Assembly: GCA_015345905.1 (NCBI GenBank)
Contig: JADDTR010000025.1
Span: 1 to 64,000 of the forward strand
DNA length: 64,000 bases
DNA from: Aotearoamyces nothofagi
Lineage: Eukaryota; Ascomycota; Leotiomycetes; Leotiales; Tympanidaceae
Direction: 5' to 3'
Every line of letters begins with the position of its first letter. Position 1 is the first letter of the stretch. The notes under the pieces are model-generated. The model had not been told where the DNA came from, ran no database searches, and saw nothing but the letters and a program-made list of their open reading frames with translations. Below, piece by piece: positions 47,630-59,176 of this stretch. The translations under genes were made by a program, and so were the position numbers.

Positions 47630-50600
47630 CTAGTTCTGGTTCTGGTTCTGGTTATACGATGTGGCTCGAGCCATCATCTTCGGGAAATATTGAGCAATAA
47701 ACATCTCCGTGAAGAACGAATGGCTTGCGTTGTGATCCGCAACAAGGTTATGAGCCAGCTCATGAGCAACAACAATCCACCACCAGCTCGCTGCCTCGAC
47801 TCTCCCCTCCGGTCCTGCTATCTGGACCTTTTCCCAGTGCAGCTGCAGGAAGAATCGGATGTTGCAGAAGATGCTCCCTTGCACGTTGAATGCAATTGTG
47901 CTGCCAACTTCGTCGTAGAAAATATGCAGTGCCGTACGTGGTAGAGCATATACATCACCGACTTCATGAAGAAGTGTCGCAAATGTAGTGAGAGCGGGAG
48001 CATTACCACTGAGGAAGTCGGCGGCTGGAATACTGAGGTCTTTCGCAACAAAGATACGCATTCCGTTGCGGGTGTCTCCGACGTGAGTAATATTATGTCT
48101 AGGCTTTTCATCGCAATAGGACGCCTGCTCTTTTACTTCCTTCGTTTCGGGTGGTGAGAATAACGTAGACGAATCATAAGCCCGAGATGCTTGGACAGCA
48201 TTGACAAGGTTCTGGTGAAGAGCATGAGGAGACGTGACTTTCTCGGTCTCACCAGGTCGACGATCACCATTACTAGGTTGAGGTTCACTGCCTCTGGTTG
48301 ATTCATCGTACGAAGGAGGTCCGTTCTGTTCGCTTCCTTCATGGCTATGCCCACCAAGGAAATTATGAAGCTGCTCTTGTGCTTGCCCGCTATCGATTCC
48401 GAGACGTCTTGTCAGGCCAGAAAATATACCTCTAGGTTTCTTCTGCTGTGGCACAGGGGAATTATCCGGCGAGTCGCTTTCAAATGCTCCTGGCATAGCA
48501 ACCGTTTGCTCTTCGCGTGCGGCTACCGCAGCTTGGTTCAATTTCCATTGTTCTTCCTGTTCTCTAATCTGCATTTGCTCAGCTGCAAGTTGTTTCTGTC
48601 TCTCGTCTTCAGCTATTCGGGCATCAGCAGCCTGAGCTCTAAGTATGCGATCTACATTATATCCGCGAAGCTTCAATCCTCGAAGTTCAGATGTAAGGAT
48701 AAACTCGAATGTCGTGCTTGCTTGAGTATTAGGTCGTTGAAGGAGATGTGCCACAAGGGCTTGACTGATATGAAACATATCAACATTCGATGTGATCCAA
48801 AGGACCCATCCTTTGCGCTGATCATGACTCAATGTCGCAGTTTGCTTTGCAGTGTGTGACAACGTATAGCCACGGAGAGATCGGCGTAGACTAATACTTG
48901 ACACTATTTCGACGCTGAGGTTCTTCTCTAACCACTTAGCATTATGCCTAACTGCATCTGCAGGGTACTCATGCAAGAAAATCTTTGATCTTTCAAGGAT
49001 ATGCTTGTGTATCTTGGTGCTTGTGGTCTGTTTCTCAATTACTGAGCCCAAACGGATATCATCTTGAACCAAACTGCTAATCATTGATGATCCAAGTGCA
49101 AGATAGAAGTTTTCCAAAGGCTCCTCCAGCGGTGCACAGAGAAGCGCTTCCTTGAATAGCCTGTAACTGTTGTAGTCGTCGACAATGACAATCTTATTTG
49201 CAGATTGCAATGACCACTGTTTAATCCCCTCGACTTCGTCATCCTCGTTAAGGTCTATAAGATCCTTCTGTGCCTCTTTACTGCCCTGAACTGGATTACC
49301 AGGTATATCTCGCGTCGCCAAAAGGAACGGAGCAGCTTTCATCTGTTTGAAGAGAGTCCGATCCTTCTTGAGATCTGGCAAAGACTCCGCCAAGGTCCTC
49401 AGAAGAGACAGGTATTTTTCAGGACTTTGTACAATTCCAAGAACTCGAGCCGGCTCAGTGGCTAGCATAGATGCTACCTGGAGTCTAGACGGCTCATGCC
49501 TGGATCCGCAGGAGACGAGGAATATATTTGCATCATTTCCAAAGTCGACAAAGTCAAAGATCTCTCGGTAGGTTTCAGAGTTCCCTATAAAACACTTTCG
49601 GGGTGCGATATGCCTGACACCATCCGACCGCTTTTCTGGAAACATATCATTGTTTTGCTGCATTCTCGAAATTATCGGCACTATCTGAGCATCGCCAAGC
49701 TTTGCAGAATGGTTTTGTCTAATCTCGCCGGCTCTTGTAGCGAAATATCCAAATAGTGCTATGGCATTTTGTCGTGTTGGTGGGGGATTGTCAATAATTC
49801 GGTTAACACATTCTGTCATTGGAGGATTCTCAGCAACGCCGAATTTCTAGTTTTATATTAGCAATGGTCATAGCAAATACGTTAGAGTCAGCTTACGTTA
49901 GCATGAGGAACAAGATCTCTACTCAGAACATTGAAACCCAGTAGCGAAGCTTTCTCGTTCGTGAAGCATTCTGTGGGGGCGGCCAGGCGTTTTTCATCAT
50001 TCTGAAGTGGCAGAAATGCTTTAGAGCTACCTGTCATATTGAATGACGCATACTCATTGATATGGTGATTGGCAATGAAGTAGGTCAAGGCTTTCCTTCT
50101 CAAGGCCAAATCATCCGATGCCATAAGTTCAATGAGCTCGGGAACCGATGGGTATGACCTAAGACCCAAGAACGAAAGAAATCTTCCTTCGTTACTACTA
50201 GGGCGATAGGCGGACCTTCCTTGCCATTGTAGGATTGGCAAGCCGAGTTCCCGAATAGAATCTTTCGGCTCAAAGAGTTCAGAGATCTTATATCGTCTTG
50301 AAGTGCCTTGACTAGCCTCGCGGCCTGCAGGGCCGGATTCTGCTGTACAGATTGGTGTTGAGCGAAGCTTCTTCAAATCCTCGGGCGGGATATCATCTCT
50401 AACAGATGAAAGGTATGCTATCAAATCGACATGACTCCATTTCGAAGCAGTCTCACCATCGATACCTGAGGAAGATGGGTTCAATAATCGCTGGAATATC
50501 GTATCGAGATCGACCGTCTTTCGTACTCCGAGTGCTGCAAATATCTTGTCTTTGACACCATTGCAACCAGCTACAGTTGGCAAATCATCAAACAATTTGA

Positions 50601-52944
50601 CACTTGCAAAGTAGGCATCAGCTGGAACCTTCATGCCAAACTTGGTAGGTATAACAGTCAGAGGCTTGAACAGCGAAACAACTGTCTCTTTCGAGCTTGC
50701 ACTCAAGGACTCCCACTGCTTAGATAATATCGCAAGGACTTGAGCAGCAAACTTTGGAGACCAAGTGATGTCTTGCTCAACTAAAAGTCCGTTCTTCCCA
50801 CCAACAGACTCAACGAGGAATCGTACCCATGGCACAATCTCCAGAGGCTCCCACCCAAGCGCCTGAAGCTCTTCATTTGTCGAAGAACGTCTGAGTTCGA
50901 ATGACAACGTATTTGGGGGCACTGGGACTTCGGGAGGAATACGAGCCGGATTTCTGTAGTACTTGATAGAGCTCAGAGCTATGATTTCGCCTTGGTTTGC
51001 ATTGTCCCCAACGGTTGCAATGGTAATGTCGATGAGATCATGGATTGTTGCTGCACCAATATCTCCTGTAATCGCTTTCTTACCCGCCCAGCCGATGAAC
51101 TGAATAAGTTGATCTTTAGTCAAGGCCTTTGCTCCCAGTTCTTGCTTCACGTCACCAACAGTGATCTCTGTAATAAGTCCGAAATCCTTTAATTTCTGTA
51201 CAAATTTGGTATTATTCATGGCATCCGGTATCACAGGTATTCCTTCCACAAAGCCACTAAGATCCTCTGTAGCTAAGCGAACCGTCGTGGTCAGAAGAAC
51301 ACCTTGGGTACTATAGACTTCAATGGATGGCTTCTTGTATGTTGTCCAAAAAGCTTCTTCGATGATTTGCGCAACTTGAGAGCTAGGGGTAGATTCTCCG
51401 AAGGTAAAAGCCTGTAATATATGTAGAGCTTCAGGCATAAGTTTCACGATATCATCTTTTGAGATCCTATTGCCTCTTCCCGCCAGTTCCGCAGCGCGCC
51501 TGACTTTGTCCCCCAAGTCAGACATTTCGTTTGTGAAGGCAAGGCGACACATTATACCTGCCACACGCAACATTTCGATATTCCATGTCCGCACCCATCT
51601 GGCGTTTAGGTCAATCGACTCACGCTCAACAGTAGGTATCACTGACGGCGCTGAGAGATGTATGCCAGCTCCAGTAGTCTGGTGGGTAGGAAATCCAATG
51701 AAAATTCTACCACCGGGCTTTTTAGAGGGTAATACTGAAGAAAATACATCTACGCCCTTGGCCACAGTATCACTTTTGGTGACTGCATTTGATGCTGCAG
51801 CTTCATCATAGGAGGAGGTAAGAATAGCGAGCTTTGTGGTCTTCGGCGGTGGCTTTTTTGTGGCTCGTTCAAGTTCTCCTGCGAACGATGCCGATATCGA
51901 GGTTCTAATCGAAGCGGTGGTAACCGATAGGAAGACGTTGGCAGTTGATAAACCTGTAAGGTCGTCAAGAACTATTTCCTGCATTGCCTTCTCCTCGCGC
52001 ATCACCTTTCCCTTTGAATTCTGATGACTGGAACTAGCAGTTAGACGTGAGAAAAACGATCGTAGTGACGGCGCTTCTGAGCCACCGCCTCCATAGTTCT
52101 CGCCGAAAGCACTAGACTTTGGGACAACGGTGGATGATGATGGTCTCCATCCAACGACATTCATAAAAGTGGCGTCCATTTGAACACTTTCTCGCTCCAG
52201 ATTTTGTACTTTCATTAGACCTTCCTTCGTTTTCGTTTCTACATCCCTAGGGATCGGAATACTTATGCTCGGGGACGCCTTTTTCTGCAGTGACAAAATT
52301 TTCCAGTCATCTAACCACAGCTCAATGTTTTGCAAGGCAACAAAAGTCAAACTCGTCGCCAGAAACTGGCAGAGAGAAATGAGGCTGGGAGTGGGAGAAG
52401 TACTGTTTCGATAATCGAGAACAAAACTAGTGTCTGTCGTGCCTTTCGGAATCTGTAACGTTCTTGTGAAGAGGGAATTTCCTTTCCAATAAAAGGCCAT
52501 GCCTTTCTCTCCAGAGGTAACGAAAGGGTTTTCGCAGTCAGCAAAAACAGAATAGAACCCAACACCGAACGCTCCAATTTTTGTCTCGTCGGGGTTCCCT
52601 TCTGCGATTCGCTTCAGTCTTGTCCAGTCGTTAACCCCGAACGGCAGGCCATCGTTGGTCACCAGCAATCGACGAAGAGTTGTGTGGAGAAGAGTATGTT
52701 TCAGGATGTCGGACTGGTTGGTCGTATTGCCCAGGGGGACTGAAGATGATGGGATAGTCTCGAATTTTATCTTAACAGTAGTTGCTTGCGCATCCGCGGC
52801 ATTCTGAAGTAACTCCCGTAGAGTAGTCCATTCTCCGGAGTATCTGGCCAAAACTTTGTCTATCAACGCGCGTGTATTGACTGTGACCGCCTCCTCATCT
52901 TCCCCGTGGCTCATGGCCTCCGCCCGCAGCTTCGTGAAGTCCAT
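47630..52944 (-). CDS. Giant GHKL ATPase (sacsin/HSP90-like, DUF3684) with C-terminal HExxH motif
   Basis: Large fungal protein with an N-terminal HSP90/sacsin-type ATPase fold. Exons 52944-49897 and 49846-47630 give 1754 aa. The N-box is LRELLQNAADAQAT (E44, N48, D51), the G1 box is TNDGLPF and the G2 box is IGAFGVGFYSVF, so ATP binding is likely; the E/N pair is that of HSP90-like ATPases. The middle matches fungal DUF3684 proteins. A Gln/Glu-rich coiled coil lies near QEEQWKLNQAAVAAREEQ. Near the C terminus VVAHELAHNLVADHNASH carries HExxH at 1711-1715 with a further His at 1721. The tail is NQNQNQN, encoded by a CTGGTT microsatellite. It is divergent from MED6. Cellular role is unknown; a chaperone-like function is inference. 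Confidence 0.88.
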
Positions 52945-53411
52945 GGTGGCTGTTCGTCCTCTATCGAGGGATTATCAAATAGCTCCTTAAATATTATGAC
53001 ATTATCCCGCTAAAGTTGAGGACTTAATCATTCGTAGGGGTAGTACTGTCGTGAATGGAGGCAAAGTCCTCGCTGCTCGAGAGTGTAGACGAGGCTGAAA
53101 TAGGGTGGATGTTGTTTTAATGGCGGATAACGATACAGAAGTTCTAGGAATGCAATGAACTTGTAAATCACGGGCGTCTTGTCTGACCAGCAGAACAGGA
53201 CAGATTGTGATCGAAATCTGCGATATCCTTAACGTCGAAGAAACAATAAAGAGCAGGTTTAAGTAGAAGTGAGACAGGGCTGCTAGACGTAGCATCAAGT
53301 TTAGGGTGTCTTGTTGTTCCGAATCCGAGATTAGCGGCCTTCCCCAGATTCCAGGCCTTTGGTGCCCGCAAAGCTGAAGATTCTCGACAATAACACCATA
53401 TTCAATGCAAG
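52945..53411. promoter_or_regulatory. Divergent promoter of the GHKL gene and MED6
   Basis: 467 bases between start codons. Minus-strand frames here (53002-53499) have no support. No TATA box is obvious. Confidence 0.45.
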
Positions 53412-54504
53412 ATGGCAACGCGAAGCTCGGATCCTCCACTGGATGAAATTCAATGGCGCTCTCCGCCCTTAGCCCAGCAGATGCAGGGCATCCACTCAAA
53501 CTCCGGTGAGTTCAACCCGCAGTTGAATGAAAAGCATTCCTAATAGTCTACAGTCCTTCCGTACTTCTCGAACTCACCTTTCTTCGACCAGACTTCCAAC
53601 AATGCTGTTCTTATGAATCAGGCCATGTACAATCCAAATATGCTGCATATTGTGGCTACACGGGAGGCATTTGAAGGTCGCCTAAAGACGATGTCGGGGC
53701 TGGAATATATAGTCGCTCAAGAACCAGCGGAGATGGCGCCAGGGACTGGCACCGGTGTATGGGTCATTAGGAAGCAAACCAGAAGGAAGAGGCAGGGTCA
53801 GGAGGATGAGATTACAATTCATTCAACCTACTTTGTGATGGGAGAAAATATCTACATGGCTCCTGCTATTGGCGATGTTATTGGCAGTCGACTGGTGCGT
53901 CTCTCTATTTACTTTTACTGTCAAACACTAAATTATACAGCTTTCGATATTTACTTCACTCAATAAATTCATCTCGAAGGCAGCAGCATTGCCGAACTTC
54001 TCGCCTTCTGTTGGGCATACCTATATGCCGCCACCTACATCGAACCAGCTCAAAGCGCCAGATTCGCAGCTGAGCCAGGCGAGCAAGGAAAACACGCCCT
54101 TGCCTGACTCTTTACCCAGTGCTAAAAAGGCGCTTCCGTCTTCTGCCAGTAACAGCACTTACCTCGGTTCTAGGCTCCTGGACGAGTCGGTCCAGATGGC
54201 TATCCGCTTTGGCGATGAATATATGGATGAGAATCCAATTACTGGTCATCCTGGGGACTTCCACCTTTCAACAACAGGCAGGAAGAATAGAGATAAATTA
54301 ATGGTCCCACTTTCGGGGAAAGGTCAAATACAAGCTACAGCAAAGGGTTCTGCACCCCCAACACCAGATATCAAGAATGCCGAGGTACCAACTAATAGGA
54401 AGGGAAGTAAAGGCGACAAAAGCCCAAAGACTCCAGGCATGCCCAAACCGAAGCGAAGAAAGAGTAAGGGCTTGTCATCTGCTGGTAGTATTAGCCCATC
54501 TTGA
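53412..54504 (+). CDS. MED6: Mediator complex subunit 6
   Basis: Head-module subunit of Mediator, required for RNA polymerase II activated transcription. Exons 53412-53505, 53554-53894, 53941-54504 give 332 aa. The family opening LDEIQWRSPP is followed, across intron 1, by SVLPYFSNSPFFDQTSNNAV and MLHIVATREAFEGRLKTMSG; the second conserved block is YFVMGENIYMAPAIGDVIGSRL and the third, across intron 2, is FISKAAALPNFSPSVGHTY. The C-terminal 120 residues are Pro/Ser/Lys-rich and disordered, as in other filamentous fungi, ending in a basic KPKRRKSKG stretch. All intron phases fit the conserved protein. Confidence 0.95.
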
Positions 54505-55242
54505 ATGTAGGATACAAGAGCTTTATAGGCATATTTAGAGGAGTTTTAGGGGAGTTGGGAGATATGAAGATACCCAAAACATAGATCATTTAGTAGTAGT
54601 TATAGAGGATAAAGAACTTCACAGAGTTCTCAACTATGCGAAGCAAGATGCAGATGATGCATAAAGATGGTGAAAATTTCCTTCCATCTGGCGAGACTGA
54701 GGCATATTGACTCTCGATACCGAGAACCCGCTTCCGCGCAGCGAATCCTGAGCCGTAGGGTAGATAAGTTGAAGCTCCAGTCTCTGGCACGATCTCTTCA
54801 CCCTCTCTCTGACAGTTTCATCGCCATCAATATTATTGCAATCCACCAAAACTACCTCCAGGGAATGAAGTTCAGTGCAGTCTAGGCATATCCCTCCCCT
54901 GTACCGCGATATTCTCGACCCGCGTCATCTATCACTCCTAACTCAACCGCAGCTTATAGCACGAATAGGCGAAAGGGCCTTCTCGTTAGCAATATCTTCA
55001 TGGCCACATCCACCGACACGTCGCCGGGCACACATAGTACAGATCTGTTATCGGATCTCCGAAACGTAGAGGGGGTAGTAGGTAGATAAGAGCGAGAGCT
55101 AAGATAAGCTATACCCAGAGGCAGGACGATATCGGTTTCTAGATACTGAGACTTGTTTGCGGAAGAATTGATTATTTTGTTGTCTTTTGTCTCTGTGCTG
55201 CGATCTCGATCTCCTTGGTGATTCTTTCCTTGGTGGCTGATA
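54505..55242. other. Intergenic region between MED6 and the short-chain dehydrogenase
   Basis: About 740 bases. Several frames of 60-105 codons overlap on both strands without homology. The first 90 bases are AT-rich and fit the MED6 3' UTR. Confidence 0.5.
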
Positions 55243-56340
55243 ATGACGCTTTTTCCAGGCGTGGCACTCGTCACAGGCGCGGCTTCTGGTATGTCAACTC
55301 CGGTTCATGGCATCTTGGGACCACCTTGAAAGTCCTTCTGGTATCAGCGAATGTGGTGCTTTGAGGCTGAAATTACAGCACAGGTATTGGTCGTCAAGTG
55401 GCCGTATCGTTCGCTCAAGAAGGCTGTAAGAGAATCGCCATCTGCGACAGGAACCCCGATGGCCTCGCGGAGACACGAGCCATTATCCTAGCCCTCCAAA
55501 CGTCCAATGCCTCTGCTCCTGAAGTCGAATCTGCCATAGTTGATATGTTATTGGAGGAGACTGTTCTCGCGATGATAAATACAGTAGTAGGGCTCTGGGG
55601 TAGGATAGATTACGCAGTCAACGCCGCCGGCGTTCTAGGAAACAACCAAAGGTCAACCGAGACCAAAACACAGCAGTTTGATGCCATTAACGGGATCAAT
55701 TATCGTGGCGTTTGGTTGTGTTCGAGAGGTGAGCTGCGCCACATGCTCACGCAGGAGCCGTTGCCGACGCACGACGGAAGGCCGGGGAATAGGGGGAGTA
55801 TCGTCAATATCGCGAGCCAGCTGGGGATTGTGAGCCGGCCGCAAGCGCGTGAGTCTCTCAAAGCCCAACTCTCTCGAGATTCGTGAGGCTGAAGTCATGG
55901 AGCGGTGTACTGTGCGTCGAAAGCAGCCATTATTGCGTTGACGAAGAGCGATGCTATTGATGCGAGTACCCCCTTTTCGAGCCAGGATAGGAGACTGATT
56001 GGAGTAGTATTCCAAAGACGACATACGGGTAAATTGCGTGTGTCCTGGAGTCATAGCGTAAGACATCTCGTCCATCTGTATATGTAGCTGTATTGATATA
56101 TGTAGAACGCCAATGACCGAAGGTGATGCCGAACGCGAGAGACTACTTGCGCCCGCCGTTGCAATAGCACCGATGAACCGCAAAGGCACTGCTCAAGAGG
56201 TCGCCGATGCCTGCCTCTTTCTATGCAGCAGCAAGGCAACCTTTATACAGGGTGCTGCTTTGGTGAGTTCTGCTCCTCTTGACGAGGACGCTTCGGGCTA
56301 ACGTATCTAGGTTGTGGATGGGGGGTACACGATCAATTAA
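55243..56340 (+). CDS. Short-chain dehydrogenase/reductase with six exons
   Basis: Classical SDR oxidoreductase using NAD(P)(H). Exons 55243-55288, 55384-55848, 55903-55961, 56008-56057, 56106-56262, 56311-56340 give 268 aa. The cofactor loop VTGAASGIGRQVA is formed across intron 1; NAAG is present in YAVNAAGVLG; the catalytic Ser is in SIVNIASQLG; the Y-x3-K pair is in VYCASKAAIIAL, formed across intron 2. Next come DDIRVNCVCPGVIATPMTEG and the terminal VVDGGYTIN. The junction ID|YSKDD requires a GC-AG intron (55962-56007, starting GCGAGT); no GT donor keeps the frame. Six exons is a lot for so short a gene. The substrate is unknown; the gene is intact on this model. Confidence 0.88.
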
Positions 56341-56703
56341 GCATCAAGAAATCGTGAACTTGTAGCACACGGTATACGCAAAACTTCACAAATGATCTTG
56401 ATCCTTTGTGCACCTAATTATGCTATGCTATACTGCCACTGGGAAAAAGTGAATGATTGATGCACTATCATCTCATCCAAGTGCTCACTGAAAAATGGGA
56501 ATGGTTGATGCACGATCATCTCATCCAAGTGCTCACTATGAAGACGCAGCATTACTAATCCATCAAAATATCCTCAATCCCGACCTCGTCAACTCGACAG
56601 ATTTTCAGATCGTTCAATCAAGCCGTCATCAAACCACAAAAAGAGCTGCCCGATATCAACAGCGAACGGCATGGAGCCCTGACCTAAGTCTCCGTCTCGT
56701 CAC
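56341..56703. repeat. Convergent spacer with a 47-48 bp tandem duplication
   Basis: Bases 56442-56489 and 56490-56537 are head-to-tail copies sharing ATCATCTCATCCAAGTGC and differing at a few positions. The rest has no gene; the frame 56495-56707 is unsupported. Confidence 0.8.
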
Positions 56704-58601
56704 CTAGTCAAACATCTCCCAATCAACTGCATCGATAGCTAATTTCCTCCTGAAGGCCTCCTTCTCCAAATCCAATCTCTGCTGTAGCTCCAGACGAGCG
56801 TTCATTATGACATTCCTCTCGGCCACCTCCTCTCGTCGGATATTGGCCAGCCGGATCCGCTCAGTCTGCAACTCCTCCGTCCAGAATTGGCGGAGCGGCC
56901 AGTGCCGCTCTTCAATCCGGAGGTCGTCGGCGCGTTTGTGGGGGATGAATGGAGGTGAGCGGTTTGTAAGGTCCTCGTTTACCCTGCTTTCGACGAGTGT
57001 CATGATCTGGGAGAGCGATTTCACGTCACCCTCGGCTGTGGTAATGTCTCTGACAGTGACGGGCGCGATTTGCACGGCTTCGCCAAGGACTATTAATGGT
57101 ACTGGTTCCTGCGAGTCCAGGATGTCAGGACCAAAGAAATGGACCCGGTCGTAGTGGCACGCCTTGGATAGCAGATCATTGCTGGCTTGAAAGGCGTGGT
57201 TGTGGGGGATCTGGAACATGGTCTTACGGATGCACATGTTCTTCCATTTCATGAACGCGAAGTACTCATGCGAGTTGAGAGTGTAGAATTCGGACGATGT
57301 GTACCGGAGTTCGGGTTTGATGAATGTGTGTAGCTGGGCTGCGAATGGAGAGAGGCCGGGTGCGATGAGTTTGGAGTCCGGGTTGGGAGGCAGTGGATAC
57401 TTGTTGCCTTGCGGTTGACGTTTGCCTACAGATATTAAAGGTGCATTTTGACGAGTGGTAGGTGTCGTAGGTTCATTATGTCTAGATGGAGATAGAGTGG
57501 AGTCTCCGGAATTTCTCGTGGTCGGATCGATTCTTTGGTTGACTGGACTGGTCTGGTTCTTTCTCGGGGTATTCTTCTCCTTTCCCCGCGGTGATTTAAA
57601 AGTAGATATAGCCGTCATGAGTCTTTGCTGCCATGCATTCTCGATCGCAGGTGTAGCAGGCTGCCAAAGTAGTTTTGGTGGACTCGCAACTTCAACATCA
57701 TCGCCATCAAAGATGCCTTGGATTAGTTCGATACCGTTGAATAGATCTTGTACACACGTAAGACAGAACCACATCTGGCCATCGGCGGCGCGGCCTGGTG
57801 TCTTGGGGTCGTCTCGTTGCGTCTCGTAGAGCCAGTATTCTTGCTGGCAGAGATGCTTTTGGTGCATGAAGTTGAGACGAAAAAGGCCAGGCGGCATCTT
57901 CTTGTCTGCTTTGTGATACATACAGGTCGGAGATGCACAGTGGGTAGTTTCATGCTTCAACTCTACTGGGGGCAGGTGCTGTAGCACAAAAACCCATCTC
58001 ACTATGAAACATTCGTCAGTTAAGGTAGCAACAAGAGGAGTTTAACCGCTTCATTAGATGAAACCTCAAACACACCCTTTATCTTCTCTACAATCTCCCG
58101 TCTCAATTTCCGAAGTTCCAAATCGCGTCTCCAAGACGTAAGCTTCCAGAGTTCAGATCCAGGCTCGTTAACTTCTTTCTGCAAGCGCTTCCTTAGACCA
58201 GTGAGAACTTCTGCGTACCGCTTGGTCGTAATCCTTGGGCCATTTGGAGCCAAGAATAGTTTCCTAATGGCTTCGAAAGGATCCTCCTTCAGCTTAAATC
58301 GCATTCTCCAAACCCGATCTTTAGATCGAGGAATCTCGAGGATGTCACCGCCGAGATATCGATCTTCCAGTGCATGAATCTGAGCCTCGCCGAAAGCGAC
58401 CCACTCACGGTATCTCTTCTCTTGGAAATTCGTACGAGTCACCATGCTTTCAAATGCGACGTCGGCTTGATGATAGCCTGCCATATTGTCGTATGCAATA
58501 TCATTAATGTCAGCCAAGTCCTGTGAGACATTAGTAAATGCATCGTCGGATTCTGAATACCACGGGATCAGGCGATGACAGTCTTTCATTGTTTCCTCCA
58601 T
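56704..58601 (-). CDS. Unrecognised two-exon fungal protein
   Basis: Exons 58601-58076 and 58001-56704 give 607 aa; the intron (GTGTGT...CTGAC...CATAG) joins IVEKIK to VRWVFVLQHL in frame. I do not recognise the family. The N-terminal part (1-175) is charged and helical (for example RDLELRKLRREIVEKI). The middle has a candidate metal-binding set: CASPTC, a downstream HQKHLC and CLTC, over about 70 residues. A disordered Ser/Thr/Pro/Asn segment follows (PSRHNEPTTPTTRQN), then a conserved-looking block around EYFAFMKWKNMCIRKTMF, and a charged C-terminal coiled coil ending DAVDWEMFD. No signal peptide or membrane span. Coding status rests on length, open frames in both exons and a well-formed intron; function is unknown. 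Confidence 0.75.
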
Positions 58602-59176
58602 ACTCGGGCACAGATGTGGATGCTAATAGATAGTGTAACCGTTCTGCGATAAGTGCATATGTCTTCTTGAGGAAAGCGAAGAGTAAGTTGAAGAAAGTGA
58701 AGAGTGAGTCGAAGAGAGTGAAAAGTATGTTGTAGTTGGCTTCATTTAAGTTGGCGCGACAATGACCTTCTCGACCTCTGCTCCTTATAAGCTCACTTCC
58801 TCGCAACGCATGCGGCTATCGCTCAGTAGTTTTGAGTCTGTGTCCTAGTTATCACCAAGAGGATTTTTGAGTTCTTGTATAGCTCGACATTAAACTTTCG
58901 CACTTATCAATTATCACTTGGGCTGGCTTTACATACATTGCCACGCAGTCCAAAAAATGGTATACACAACAGATTTTCTGCTTCGTCAGTTAACGACGAG
59001 AGAAATAATGCACCTGAAATAAGACTAATGATATGTCAACTGACTCAAAGTTCTCGTCGTTCACTGGCGAAGCAAAAAGTCGGTTTTGTGTATACCAGCT
59101 TGTTGTTGAGCAGCGTGATTGCCTATCACAGCACAATCCGGGAAGCAATAGACGTTATACACTAATGGAACTTCAA
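58602..59176. other. 5' flank with a 21-bp x3 minisatellite
   Basis: About 575 bases between the unrecognised gene's start and the DUS1 stop. It holds three 21-base tandem units at 58669-58731. No gene is supported. Confidence 0.6.
58669..58731. repeat. 21-bp minisatellite, three copies
   Basis: Units 58669-58689, 58690-58710 and 58711-58731 follow the pattern GARGARAGYGAARAGTRWGTY. The unit length is a multiple of three, so on the minus strand it reads as a seven-residue Leu/Phe repeat (LFTLFDS, LFTFFNL, LFAFLKK) within a short open frame. Confidence 0.85.
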
